Shown piece by piece: positions 42,086 to 52,630 of a stretch of DNA of 64,000 nt (its first letter is position 1; each line of letters opens with the position of its first letter). The translations under genes were made by a program, and so were the position numbers. Origin of the DNA: Diplonema papillatum (lineage: Eukaryota > Euglenozoa > Diplonemea > Diplonemida > Diplonemidae); assembly GCA_030068145.1 (NCBI GenBank), contig JAPJBO010000079.1, forward strand, positions 62,001 to 126,000, read 5' to 3'. The notes beneath the pieces are model-generated. The model worked only from the letters and a program-made list of their open reading frames with translations. It had not been told where the DNA came from and did not search any database.

Positions 42086-42883
42086 CGGGCCCCCTCAACA
42101 GCTTTTTTCTGGTTCCTTTCCGCCGCCCCGCCGCGTCGTTGCTCGCCCGGACTGTGATAGACAGCTGCAGGCAGTTCGGTGCACTTCCAGGAAATAGGCA
42201 CATAATTGGCTCTGCGGACATACGACTCTAGGTTCAGGCCCGGATTGAAGGCGGCGCGCACCAATTCTCCGGCAGGATTCAGTAGGTGCCGCTCAGTAGG
42301 CCCGGAAGTCCAAGTGCCCGATTTACCCGTCGGATTTGGCAGTAATCGCGAGCTTGTACAGGCGCCAAGATAGAGCAAGTGACTGGCAACGTGCCACGCC
42401 ACAAGTGTTTGCTGGTGTGCAGATGTAGAGCACGGAACCGATCCCCAAAGCCCAAAGCGGGTGAAAAAACGAGGACAAGACAGGAAAGTCAAGACCCCTT
42501 TTTCACGTGCAGACGTCCCGTTCTCTCTCGCTCTCCCGGGAGGAGAAACTCCTGTGGTCGGCACGTGGTTTGTGGCAAGAACGCATCCCCAGGTTTAGCC
42601 GCCCCAGATCCAGGCTGGTCTGGAGATCCATGCCTGACTTGTTTTGATGTGCTCTCGGAAAAGGTCAGCGCGGTAGCGATGGCCACGAGAACAGGGGTGG
42701 GGGGGACGGCGGCCAGCCCTCCGAACCCAGCCTGGTCCACCTGGCGGTGGGGACCACACTTCTTGAATTGGTTGTGTTCTCTTTCTCTCTGTCTCTCACT
42801 CTCTCGGCATCGAATGCTTGGCATCGCAGACGAAACTTCGTCGTAGGTGGTACTGGGCGGGCGGTGCTCGGGCATGCTCTTTC
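42086..42883. other. Spacer before the PPR-like gene
   Basis: No gene seen. A TCTCTCTCTGTCTCTCACTC tract and an AG at 42829 (GGCATCGCAG) could be the acceptor of an upstream intron, because the frame of the PPR-like gene is open to that point. Confidence 0.4.
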
Positions 42884-43726
42884 ATGGACCCGAATGCTGA
42901 GCTCGTGCCGCCGGCACACTTGACCGACCGCGACGCCGGAGAATGGGTGTGGCTGCAGAAGAAGCGGCACGGCACCAAAATAGCGGAGCGGCTCCTGGAC
43001 ATGGCCAGGAAGGACCACGTGACCGGCGAGCACTTGCTGACGGCCTGCCTGGCCGTCGCGGCGTCCGTCATCAACCCTTCCAGCCGCCTGGCCCGCCGGG
43101 CGGTAAGCGTCGCTTCGAAGCTTGCGACAGTCAAACCGAAGCCCAGCGCTCGCGGTTTCAGCTACGCCATCCGCACGTCCGTAAGGCGTGGTCTGCTGCC
43201 TGAGACCCACGAGATCGTCGCCATGCTGCTCCGCCACGACATCCCGATTTCGAGTGACGTACACGCCGAGCTCTTGAAGCTGTACTGCGAACATGGCATG
43301 AAGTCCGAAAGTCTGGACCTGTGGAACGAAATCTACGAATCACCCGAAGAGCCGAGGAATTGGGCTGTCGGAGATGCAACGAGTACGGTGTTGGCAAGCG
43401 AGCAGCTGGCGCTGACGTTCGCGGAGGCCAGCAAGTTGTTCGACAAGATGACGGCCTGCAGGTCGAGGCCGACGCCGATCATGTGGCTCGGCCTGAGCCG
43501 CGCGGCCGGCAGGCACCCGGAGCAGCAGCCCCGGTTGTCGGACGCCATCTTCAAGCGGATGGCGGATCATCAGCTCCTGCCGACGCACCAGCAGTACGCA
43601 ATGCTTCTCGAGTCGCTGGTGCAGTCCAAAGGGCTTGATGCAGCCCGTCGGTATGCAGCGGGCCGTGACCTCCAGTGCGCATCTGCGCTTCGTTGTCTGG
43701 AAGAAGCGCAAGCTCGGCAATCGTAG
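42884..43726 (+). CDS. PPR-like helical repeat protein, 280 aa
   Basis: ATG at 42884 (MDPNAELVPPAHL), stop at 43724-43726. The protein is a run of paired helices. Segments such as SYAIRTSVRRGLLPETHEIV, the VHAELLKLYCEHG segment followed by LDLWNEIYE, and FDKMTACRSRPTPIMWLGLS have the spacing and residues of pentatricopeptide repeats, about 35 aa each. Known: PPR proteins bind RNA, mostly in mitochondria and plastids. The visible N-terminus is not a clear targeting peptide; an upstream exon joined at 42830 could supply one. The repeats are divergent, so TPR or another alpha-solenoid is possible. Confidence 0.62.
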   Translation: MDPNAELVPPAHLTDRDAGEWVWLQKKRHGTKIAERLLDMARKDHVTGEHLLTACLAVAASVINPSSRLARRAVSVASKLATVKPKPSARGFSYAIRTSVRRGLLPETHEIVAMLLRHDIPISSDVHAELLKLYCEHGMKSESLDLWNEIYESPEEPRNWAVGDATSTVLASEQLALTFAEASKLFDKMTACRSRPTPIMWLGLSRAAGRHPEQQPRLSDAIFKRMADHQLLPTHQQYAMLLESLVQSKGLDAARRYAAGRDLQCASALRCLEEAQARQS

Positions 43727-44695
43727 GCGAACTGCAAGCCGCAAGAGAGAAAAAGAGCGGATGCTCGATACCCCTGCGTGGTCAAGAGACACACGCGTTA
43801 GCCTTTGGTACCAAACGGTTCTGCGCGACATAGCGAGAGACCCGTACCGATGCGGCGTGAACACAGCGCAAACTTGGCATCTACCCTGCATTGACAACGC
43901 CGCATGTGTTCCTTGATCGTTAAGCGATTGTTCTACACCCCGATTTCTCCTTCTCGTTCTTGACGGCTGTCCAACGTGTGGTAACGCTTGACGTAGGCTG
44001 GGTTTGTCCGTGTCAGCTACGCAATGATTTGCGGAACGCGGCATTTGACGTCGGATTTCCCCTGATTAGCAAGCGTGTCAGGCACCGTCGCCAAGCCGCC
44101 CAGTTGGGAGGGTGAAGGCGTCGCTGGACGGGAATAAAAGCTTGGCGGTGGGCCAATTTTTTGTGTCGTCGTAGTCTTGCAGAATTTCCACCTGTTGTCT
44201 GATGCCCCTCCCGGCATCGGAGCCATCACCCTCCGCAAACGGGGGAGAGGTGCCGAGGCCTGAAACTCGACGGGGAGCTGATCTCTGTACTCTCAGTCGT
44301 TCCCTCTCCCTCAACGCTTCGCTATCGTGTCGGAAAGTGGGAAGACAGTCCTATCTCAACATTAAACAGTAAAAAAATAAACGGGCGTCATGTCCGCTTT
44401 TCGGGTGTGGATCTAATAGGTGCTGGGATGCTGTACAGCATATTCCTGCTCCTCGTACGCCGCATGTACCACCTCGTGGTGTATGCACAGCACGGAGTGC
44501 ACGTGCTGGTACCACAGCTGACGCTACCCAGCATCATCCGCTTTCACCGCGTAAGACTTACTCCCCACCTGTAGCATTTAGTTCTCAAAGCTGTAAGACC
44601 CCTGGCAAGACTTAGCGCCCTTCTGGAAAATCCACAAGCATTTCCGTTTTCGACAGGCACCACCGAAAAAGAAGGAAAAAGAAAGCACACCAAAA
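43727..44695. other. Spacer with an inverted repeat copy
   Basis: Contains the partner (43935-44133) of the repeat at 24517 and no supported gene. The 3' part is AT-richer and may hold the promoter of the methyltransferase gene. Confidence 0.45.
43935..44133 (-). repeat. Dispersed 200-bp repeat, inverted partner of 24517-24716
   Basis: Reverse complement of the + strand copy with few substitutions. The frame encoding PSPSQLGGLATVP is kept on the minus strand. Confidence 0.8.
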
Positions 44696-45334
44696 ATGGC
44701 GGCGTCCGGCGAGCCCGCTATGTGCAGCGTGGAGTGGTGGGACAAGGCGATGTGGGCCACCGGCAGCACGGGCTGGAAGAAGCCGGAGGACGCCCAGTGG
44801 CCGTTCGAGAAGAACCTGACCCAGGTCTCCCCGGCGGCGCTCGACGGAACCGGCAAGACCGCGCTGGTCCCCCTCTGCGGCGACAGCGCCGTGGTTCCCT
44901 TTCTGCTGGACAAGGGCTACACCGTCATCGGGGTCGAAGGCTCCGACATCGCCTGCGAGGCAATGCGCAAGCGCGTGAAGGAAGTGGAAGGCGACCGCGC
45001 GGCGGAGGTCGCGTCGAGGCTCACGGTCGTCCACGGTGATTTCTTCAAGGAAACGGTGACACACGTCAAGGAAGGGTCGGTCGACCTTGTGTACGACAGG
45101 GCTGCCTTCGTTGCCCTGCCCCCGTCGCTGCGTTCGGATTACACGGACGTCATTGCCAAAGTAACGAAGCCCGGGTCCCTGATGTTCTTCGAAGGCGTGC
45201 TGAGAGACCCAAAACACTCTGCCGAGAACGTGAAAGCTGGGCCTCCGTTCAACAGCCCCCCGGAAGAGGTCACAAAGCTGTACACGGAGCGCGGCTGGAA
45301 AGTCACTGTCAACGACAAGTCCGTCGAGGAAGCG
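44696..45334 (+). CDS. Thiopurine S-methyltransferase-like SAM methyltransferase, exon 1
   Basis: ATG at 44696 (MAASGEPAMCSVEWWDKAMW). Seen: the family's N-terminal Trp-rich segment (WW...W...G...GW) and motif I LVPLCGDSAVVPFL with GYTVIGVEGSDIACEAM at residues of about 57-90, close to the TPMT LVPLCG...L...GH.VVGVE pattern. Then VVHGDFF and VDLVYDRAAFVALPP, corresponding to the DRGAL segment. Known: these enzymes move a methyl group from SAM to sulfur or other soft nucleophiles, and some related halide/thiol methyltransferases share the fold. Substrate is unknown. Donor GCG|GTATGC at 45335 in phase 0; the frame would otherwise end at 45400 in an unlike tail. Confidence 0.8.
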
Positions 45335-45410
45335 GTATGCATTTCTTCTCGAAGTCCAACGTTTTCCCTCCCCATCCAAGGACCCACTGATGAGCTCTGA
45401 CTTTGGATAG

Positions 45411-45662
45411 GTCTGCGTTCAAGAGCGAAACCTGAGACGACGAACGAGGTGCACACAACACCGCGGGGAAAAAACACACACAGAGTCCTTCAAGGTTTCA
45501 TACCCCACTTTGGGAGTCTTACGCGCCCCTTTTTACCTCTTTCTATTTTCCATCCCCATCCTAGACAACATCTTCCTCGAAGAAGACTTGATGCTAGCGT
45601 CAACCATGCAATCAAGCTCAACCATGCACGAGAGGCAGTGCTCTGCCAAAACATTAAACTAA
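45411..45662 (+). CDS. Possible terminal exon of the TPMT-like gene
   Basis: After TTGGATAG at 45410, phase 0 gives VCVQERNLRRRTRC..., which continues the EEA of exon 1 in the manner of the TPMT C-terminal strand. The frame stays open to TAA at 45660-45662, but its later part is low in G/C third positions and probably not coding. The true end may be earlier through another intron. The 76-nt intron is the shortest in the window. Confidence 0.35.
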   Translation, partial: VCVQERNLRRRTRCTQHRGEKTHTESFKVSYPTLGVLRAPFYLFLFSIPILDNIFLEEDLMLASTMQSSSTMHERQCSAKTLN

Positions 45663-46189
45663 GACGTTCCCCTGCTTTGTTAACGAGTTTTGTTTGTGCG
45701 CACTCGCGGAGCTCACCTGCTGTCAGTTTCATGTAGTAAGCTGCCAACTACTAGTATTTAGTACCAACAATGCGATTTAGTACCAACAATGCGTTGTTAA
45801 CACAAAAACTGACTGGCAGCGCATCTACGCAACTTGAAACTCTGAACCACACAAAAAGAACGCCCTCACAGGCAACGGACTGCGCGAGTATCGCCGGAAT
45901 CACAAAAATCTCTAAACCGCTAAAAACGACAGCACTCTCCAACATCAAATCGTCCGAAGGCAACCATATTCCGATCCCACACAGAGTACGCCGTTCGCGG
46001 GTCTGCCGTTTGGCTTCTGGTCTTGCGTCATGGAACGGTCGAAGTGATTCTCCGCCCAGTATCCGTAGTACTGTGTGCTGCCCTACACCGAAACCTGCCG
46101 CCTTTTCTCATTGCGGGAGTCGGTGGTCATGGAATGCGTAACACCTTAATTGAGTCGCGGTCGCCGATCTCCCAATAGGCGCAAACTTT
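45663..46189. other. Spacer
   Basis: A tandem pair TTTAGTACCAACAATGCG (45757 and 45775) and a recurrent motif at 45890. No gene seen. Confidence 0.45.
45890..45907 (+). promoter_or_regulatory. Recurrent motif ATCGCCGGAATCACAAAA
   Basis: Shares about 30 bp of upstream context with the copy at 19762, so these two derive from one longer repeat. Confidence 0.35.
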
Positions 46190-46575
46190 CGGATGCCGGG
46201 GGCGGGTCTCCATGAAGAAGAGAGAAGTAAAGCAAGACCTGCCCCCTGCGCCTGCCGTCTCCGGCTGCTTCGGAGGGGGGGGGTACTCCCTAATCCGTGC
46301 CTCGTGGCACACAGCCGCCGAGCGACACGAAAACTGACGAGCACGCAACCCGGCGAACACAATCAAGAGTCGAAGATTAGCGTCGAAACTTCCTGGCTTG
46401 CCACGCCGTAGCAGAACGACCACATCCTACCCAAACCCAAACACCCCCCTAAACGCGTTAGGGGACTTCACAAGATTTTCACAACGGAGTGACACATCAC
46501 CCAAAACGAGCGGCACCCTCTCACTTTTCTCAACCCCCTCCACACCGGAGACTTTAAAATACCGACCGTTCTAAT
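46190..46575. repeat. Dispersed 400-bp repeat, copy A
   Basis: Matches 52631-53083 in the same orientation over most of its length (GCCGGGGGCGGGTCTCCATG, CCTAATCCGTGCCTCGT, AATCAAGAGTCGAAGATTAG, CTAAACGCGTTAGGGGACTT, ATACCGACC) with small indels. It contains the perfect palindrome CTAAACGCGTTAG. Confidence 0.85.
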
Positions 46576-46607
46576 CCACAAATAACGCTGGTAAAACCTG
46601 ACAGACC

Positions 46608-46858
46608 GGGTAAAACCTGGGACACCCGGAGGGTCTCCCAGGTAGTCTCCTGCGTGACTGCACCAGTGGTGGTCCTGCAGCCTCCTTTGACAGCGGCATC
46701 TCGGGGTCGAGCTGCAGTATTGAGCACCCCAAGGCCGGCACGCACCACTCGCGATGTTCTTCGAAGTACGCCAAGTCGCAAACCCCGAAGAAAAATGCCG
46801 AACCGGGTAAAACCCGGGACGCCCAGCCCCATTTTTGGGGGTGCCCCAGGTTTTACCC
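46608..46858. repeat. Miniature element with 14-bp terminal inverted repeats
   Basis: GGGTAAAACCTGGG at 46608-46621 is the exact reverse complement of 46845-46858. Subterminal copies (GGTAAAACC at 46590, GGGTAAAACCCGGG at 46805) strengthen the case for a MITE-like unit of about 250 bp, directly after repeat copy A. Confidence 0.65.
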
Positions 46859-46862
46859 GTGA

Positions 46863-47815
46863 TAGGCGATTGCGCAATGACTGAAGTCGTCGGAACAAGA
46901 AACTGACACAATTCGGCCCGTGCAACCCGCCCTCACTCTTTCCTCCCCCTCTTTGCCTCGAAACAAGCTAGGACGATGTCGTTTCGAGGTTTGTGAACAA
47001 AATGCATGTGTGTTGCAACTGTCACTCCTTCAGCGGCAGACGCTACACAAGTCCTCTCAACATCCCGTCCGATAGGCTGAACCGTAACGGCAGTCCTGCC
47101 TGTCGTTTGGTGCTAAACACGAGGGCCAACGCGTGGTCGCAGACAACACTCGCTGACCACCTGCCGACAAGGCCAGGTGGTTTCTCGTGCGTGACTGCTT
47201 TAGGCTGCCCTGCGACCCCAGATCTTCCTAACCTACCATGCTCCCGCATAAAACTTGTTTGAATACCCGTTCAGATTGGTGAGAGTACAGAACATTATCG
47301 AGATTTCGCAAAACGTGGAGCACGAGTCAACCACGTGCACGTGCATGTATACACGAAGCGTATTCTAGCTTCTGGCGAAGCCTCCTCAGCTCAAGGGGCA
47401 AGTCACCTGTAGGTAACTGAAGGCCAGATTCCTGTGAGCCCCGAATCAAAAAAAAAAGCAACGCCGCAGAAGCTAAACTTGCTTCAACGCCTTCGGCGCG
47501 GTCATGGTGGAATACCCCTCCTTCGACACACGAGGGGTAGCAGTCGTCAGCAATGCAGAATGCTTGCGAGAAATGATTCGCGCCACTTCCCGGAAGCTGA
47601 CAACCTCCCACGGTTTATCCGTCTCCCGAAGCTGAAGATCCCGCCCCACCCACCCTTCGAAAAGCAGCGTGTCGGGAACCCAAAGCCGACATGTGACAAG
47701 TGGGCTATACTTCGATTCAGCCGTTGCCGGCTTAAAGCCCGGAACTAAAACACACTCACACACACACACACACGGCACCCTGTGGCACCTACTAGGCAAC
47801 CGTGACGGAGCGACC
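46863..47815. other. Spacer before the Cys4 gene
   Basis: No gene seen. A CA-repeat of about 20 nt lies at 47750-47772. Confidence 0.45.
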
Positions 47816-47832
47816 ATCGCCGGAAACACAAA
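47816..47832 (+). promoter_or_regulatory. Recurrent motif ATCGCCGGAAACACAAA
   Basis: Exact consensus copy, 92 bp upstream of the ATG at 47908. With 10273 and 30083 it supports a link between the motif and gene 5' ends. Confidence 0.45.
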
Positions 47833-47907
47833 GAAAGGGGCGGGGGGGCTTCTGCTCCCCAACTTGCCCCTCTCCCCTCCTTGACCGAGGGGGCAGAGGG
47901 AGGGATC

Positions 47908-48468
47908 ATGGAGGTCTGCGTCGTGTGCGGGCAGCGGGCGCGGCAGGGCAAGGATCGGCGGAGCGGCTTCAAGTGCAAGTCGTGCGTCGGCAAGGCGTCG
48001 AAGGGGTACCTCCGGTACCTCTGCGGGAAGGCCGACGCCCACAAGGAGCTGTTCAACGAGCACGGCTTCGCCCAGGGCCAGGTCGTAGAGTGGCTCCGCG
48101 GCGACACCGTGGCCCGCGGCGTCGTCGGCAAGCCGTCGGAAACAGACCGGCCCGGCTGGTGGCCGGCCGGGGTGCTCAAGCTGAGGGTCGGCCCGCTCCT
48201 GCCGCCGGACGCGCCGGCGCCGTCGTCGCCGCAGGCGTCCGGGGAGGCGGGCGGCGGGTCGCTGTCGTTCGCCGGCGACGGCGGCGACGAAATCGGGGTC
48301 GACGACGCGTACCCGGTCGTCGACACGCAGGTCAACTTCGTCGACGGCAAGCGGCCCGGGTACCGGGTCTGCGTCAGCGGGTCCGATGGGTGCCTCAGGC
48401 AGAGCGTTTACGTCAAGGGCGAGGCTCGGAACTGGAAGGAAGTCACGAAGCTCGAGTACATCTCCGAG
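47908..48468 (+). CDS. Hypothetical Cys4 zinc-binding protein, exon 1 (3' incomplete)
   Basis: ATG at 47908 (MEVCVVCGQRARQGKD). Two pairs, CVVC and CKSC separated by about 20 residues, should bind one zinc; a nearby YLCGK adds a further Cys. The rest alternates basic and Gly/Pro-rich segments, with WWPAGVLKLRVG and a YRVCVSGSDGC motif. 187 codons with GC-rich third positions reach donor GAG|GTACCT at 48469. After this the frame enters AT-rich hairpin sequence, which I regard as intron. I could not find the next exon; the hairpin arrays and the TIR element may have inserted into this intron and cut the gene. Confidence 0.6.
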
Positions 48469-48513
48469 GTACCTTTTTTTTGGGTAATATACAGATATAT
48501 GCGCACTTTATTG

Positions 48514-48567
48514 TTTTTTTGCAAATATATGCATGTTCGTACAAACATGCATATATTTGCAAAAAAA
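48514..48567. repeat. Perfect 24-bp stem hairpin with 6-nt loop
   Basis: 48514-48537 and 48544-48567 are exact reverse complements built on GCAAATATATGCATG, with loop CGTACA. It belongs to the AAATATATGC repeat family that recurs to 53.5 kb. Confidence 0.8.
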
Positions 48568-48738
48568 CTTAAGTTTTTTCGTAATAACAATTAATTGTAA
48601 ACACGAAAGAGAACGCTGGCAGCGTGTTTGGGAGAAGTTTAGCCTACCGATCATATTCACTCACTATCACTCACTAACAGGCTAATCCTTCCCCGGCACG
48701 TACAAACAAATATATATATACCAATATATGCATGTTTT

Positions 48739-50250
48739 TTTTGCAAATATATGCATACCTACCCCCCCCCCGTGAACATGTCACCCCCTTTTGTGCAAAA
48801 ATCCGCTGGGGGGTGACATACTCAAGGGGGGTGACATACTTAAGGGCTTGCAGAGGTCATCTGAGCCTCTGCTGGGGGGAAACGTCCTTAGCAGCCCTTC
48901 TAGGACACGACCGACCAGAGACAGAACGCTGGGCCCATGGCAAGGTACCAGATGCTGGAAGACCCGCCCCTCTGCCCTGTTCACTCGCCGTTGCTGGGAG
49001 CATCGCTGTTGCTTTCTTTTCCTGCGCTGAGGGATATGCTTAAGTTTAGCGCGTAGATCTTCAACAGCTGAGGTCGGTGAGAGTTTCAGACTTCCAACCC
49101 CAGTTGCTCACGACCCCCTGCCGGCAGGGAGACCCTGCCGACGCGCTGGACCTCAACTTAACAAGCAGCAACAGCTCGAACGACTGGGCATAACGCGCCG
49201 CAGGCCGAACCAATGTACCACGTTGACAATCGGACGCGTACAAAGCAGACGAGTGATGATTGAACCGTTGCGCAAGCAGTGGCATGAATGACGTAAGTGA
49301 TATGTGATTGTCATCATACATGATCCACTGCTCTGCTGCAGACAAAATGGCCGCTGTGTCTAGGCCGCTGCTTCCGGCTCAGCATTCGCTCAAACTTCTG
49401 CATTGCACGCCCCTCAGGTTGCAAGTGCAAAACACTTGAAACAATTTTACAAACTTCCTTCTCCTGTCCTGGACTGTGCACTTTAGCAAATCGTGTCGGC
49501 AGAATGATAACATTGCGAGGTCCGGATGTGTTTCGAAGTAGGCCGTTCCATCCACCGGGAACAAGCCGAACAATCCACTCCCTAGAAGCTCCGATGCATC
49601 CTGCTGGGCGTCCCCTTGAAATTTCTCAGGCATACACACCTGCGGAGTTGGACAACGTGGCAGACAGTGTTCCTGTTTCGACGTCTTGCTGAAGAATAGT
49701 CGTGAGGTCGTTGCAAGCGTCATTCGCAGACCGACGCAATGCGGTTGACCATGTTGTACATTGAAGGAACTGTGGGATGGCCCCCCCAAGTAACAGCTGT
49801 TGCCAAAGTTTTGAATCCCGCGAAACCTCCTATTTACAACGTTGTTGGCTGCTTCAAGACCACGTGTCACTTTGGCGGTCGCGCAAACAACCAAAGAGCC
49901 GAGGATGACCGCTCCGATTGTGGCTCACTGGTGCGGAAAGCGGCGGTGAAAGCGGAAAACTCACGTGTGTGTGTGTGCGACGGACCTGTTTTGTATCTTT
50001 ACACGGCAGGTTCCAACGCTGCCAACTTTCTTTTTTGTACTGACATGTCCAGCGTGGTATGTTGTTCCAAAAAAAAAAACCGTTCAAAAAAAATTTTTTC
50101 CGCTGCGCGGGGCCACCCCCACTGGGACAACAGGGCAAAACCTTGAGTATGTCACCCCCCCCTCTCAGGCCTTGGGGGGTGACATACTCAAGGGGTTTTT
50201 GGGGGGTGACATGTTCACGGGGGGGGGTAGGTATGCATATATTTGCAAAA
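48739..50250. mobile_element. 1.5 kb element with about 50-bp terminal inverted repeats
   Basis: 48739-48788 and 50201-50250 are inverted copies over about 50 bp, differing mainly in the length of a C/G run; both read GCAAATATATGCATACCTAC outward to inward, then GTGAACATGTCACCCCC. Subterminal copies of GGGGGGTGACATACTCAAG lie inside both ends. Between them, on the minus strand, is a broken ubiquitin-specific protease. No transposase is recognised, so it looks non-autonomous or decayed. No clear target-site duplication was found. Confidence 0.6.
49379..49894 (-). pseudogene. Broken ubiquitin-specific protease (USP) fragment
   Basis: Minus strand: RGIQNFGNSCYL is the USP Cys box, and KFQGDAQQDASELL the conserved QQDA block downstream. 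Between them the matching sequence (PQFLQCTTWSTALR) lies in another frame, entered at a run of seven G and left before QQDA. At least two frameshifts are therefore needed, and no catalytic His box is seen. Known: USPs cleave ubiquitin from proteins. Its place between terminal inverted repeats suggests capture by a mobile element. GC content is lower than in the host genes. Confidence 0.65.
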
Positions 50251-51469
50251 AATATGTCAAAATTTTGGAGGATCGATTTTTTAGGGTCTTTGGTCCAAAG
50301 ATTGCTCCAAAATTTGGGTCCAAAATTGGGTCCAAAATTTGGGTGGTCCAAAAAGTTGGGTCCAAAAATTTTGGATCCATTTGGATCCAGAATTTGGATC
50401 CAGAATTTGGTCCCAATTCTGGAAGGACGTCGAACACTGTACGGAGAGAAGACCACGCAACGGAGCAGCGGCCACAAGTAGTTTCTAGCAGGACTAATCC
50501 CTCACACCGAAGTGATCATGAGTTGCCTTAACAAAACGAACCTTGTGGAGCTGAACGCACGTCCTGATAGGTGGGCCTTTACAACATTAGCACCGGTCAG
50601 CAAGTAAATGTATCCGACCCCTGGCACAGAAGGCTATCAGTAAACTGCGTTGCGCACTCAGACAGAATTGACAGCATGTCGGTCAGTAATCTGGACAACA
50701 ATTACGCTGGACGAATATCAGGAATCGACGAATATCTTCGGGCTGTTTCAAAAATCTTCTCAAAAAATACAGGGTCAAAAGGGCCTTCCCCCCCCCCCAA
50801 AAAAAAAGACTCCAGATACGCAAACTCTTTCGAACGCTGCACACGGGTATCCTTCAAGTGACCTCATAACTATCATGTTGCATAAGGCGTATCCGGATCT
50901 GAAAGCCGAAGACTTTGTAACACTTTACCGCAACCGAAGTCGCGAACCGGGTTCAGCTTGCACTGCAAAAGCAGCATAATTGTGTCTTGCGCACGAGCGC
51001 GGAAATCCGCCACCCACCATTCGGTTAGATATTGCAAGAACACAATTGCGAAGCTTACTACAAACGGATAGTGTTACAAAGGCGAACGAATCATGCGAGA
51101 ACCTATGGAGGGGCCCCTCGACAGCTTTCAGAACACGGCATAGTAAGTCAAGAGACGGATAAGCGTGCGCGCATTCTACTCCTGTTTGATCTGCATTTTC
51201 CACCTTTCCCCCCTTTCTTTGATCTGCTGGGTGTATTTGCGGAACTATGCAAGTTCCGCAAACAAATGCAAAATGTATCGAATAAACGAATGAAAGCTAG
51301 AAGGTACAAACGAAGACCAGTTTCAGTTTGCTCTGGGGGCAGGTTTGATGTCATCTGGGGGGTTTTCTAAAGCCAGGTACCTCGGCTTCAGGTCGGCTGC
51401 ATCAGTGTTGCGACATACTTCTGTGTGGGTTCGGTGGACCGCCCAAGATTGTACCCCCAAAACTCGACC
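50251..51469. other. AT-richer spacer with minisatellite
   Basis: 50285-50430 is a degenerate minisatellite of GGTCCAAAATTTG-type units. 50500-51170 has interrupted open frames on the + strand (GIDEYLRAVSKIFSK and others) that might be a decayed gene but match nothing I know. Confidence 0.4.
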
Positions 51470-51535
51470 AAATTTTTGACCAAATTTTTGACCAAATTTT
51501 TGACCAAATTTTTGACCAAATTTTTGACCTCCCAA
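51470..51535. repeat. Tandem GACCAAATTTTT array
   Basis: Five 13-bp units (GACCAAATTTTT with one extra T), near exact, from about 51472 to 51530. It resembles the GGTCCAAAATTTG minisatellite at 50285-50430. Confidence 0.8.
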
Positions 51536-51574
51536 AATTTTGAACAAAATCTGGACCAAAAAAAAAGGGAAACT

Positions 51575-51830
51575 TACAAATATATGCGCGATAAACTGCC
51601 GAAAAAACTGTGCGCATACGAAACGTATGCGCGAAAAACTGTTTTTTTTACAAATATATGCGCGAAAAAACTAAAATTGACAAATATATGCGAGGTGCAT
51701 ATGTTTGTCAGTTTCAGTTTTTTCGCGCATATATTTGTAAAAAAAACATTTTTTCGCGCATATATTTGTAAAAAACAGTTTTTTCGCGCATATATTTGTA
51801 AAAAACAGTTTTTTTGCGCATATGCCACAA
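51575..51830. repeat. Inverted array of ACAAATATATGCGCGAAAAA units
   Basis: Units of about 28-30 bp, ACAAATATATGCGCGAAAAA plus CTGTTTT, run forward from 51575 to about 51685. They are then repeated in reverse orientation to 51825, so the block can fold into one long imperfect hairpin centred near 51700. Frames through it (NICAKKLF-type repeats) are not genes. Confidence 0.8.
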
Positions 51831-52630
51831 TTCTTGTTGGGAGACCCTTTCAAAAGAATTTCCCCCCAAAGTGCCTATTTCGAGTGTTTAGCCTCATTAA
51901 AGCCATCAAAAGTGAATTCAGACGGGTTTTTGACGCCAAACACAGCATCGCGAGAATATAGGGTCCACAATGAATGTACTGTACAAAATGACATACACTC
52001 ACATTTGTAAAAATGCCATGAAGTTCGTATCCTAATGTAGGGCCCACAAAGTGACTATTTCGGGTGTATGATGCCAAAAACAACGAGAGGTTCCACAACG
52101 GATGTACCATGTAGGGTCAAAACCTTGTGTCTTTTTGGAAATGGCCAAAAAAAAGTTTCCGGAAAAAAATTGGGGTTTTTGAATTTTAGAAATTTGGAAC
52201 AAACTCTGCAGTAATTATTGAGAAAGTGCCCCCCCTTCTTTTTCTCCCCCATTTTCTTTTTCCTTTTTTCATCCCCTAATCCGGTGGGCAGCAGTCAGTT
52301 GTGAGACTGGCAGGTGAGCAGCGTCACCTCCCCTAGCGAGCTCTCGGATCAAGCTGCGTCTGATGCAGCTGTTGTATGGATCGCCTACATACAGTCAGCC
52401 GCGCGTGCTTTCATGTTTCATTTTTTTTGCGAAGGTTACTGCTGCGGCCTTCTGGGTGGCAGCTGGGTCGAGTAGCGAGATCTGAGGCCCTGTGATGGCT
52501 GAGTGCACACCTAAGCAGGGTTGCATCCTCGTGTTGTAGCCGTGTTGTGTATAAGGCTTCGTGGGGGCCTGGTCAACCACCTCATCACATAGGGCACAAA
52601 CCTTTCTCGACAGTGATTGGACAGTCGGGA
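51831..52630. other. Spacer
   Basis: No supported gene. A minus-strand frame at 52395-52600 (KVCALCDEVVDQ...) looks partly protein-like but is short and interrupted on both sides by repeat sequence. Confidence 0.4.

Noticed and set aside
51574..51853. Frames with repeated NICAKKLF or YKYMREK words, also at 48408 and 53268
   Set aside because: They are translations of the AAATATATGC repeats. Frame and strand change with the array, and no start or domain is conserved.
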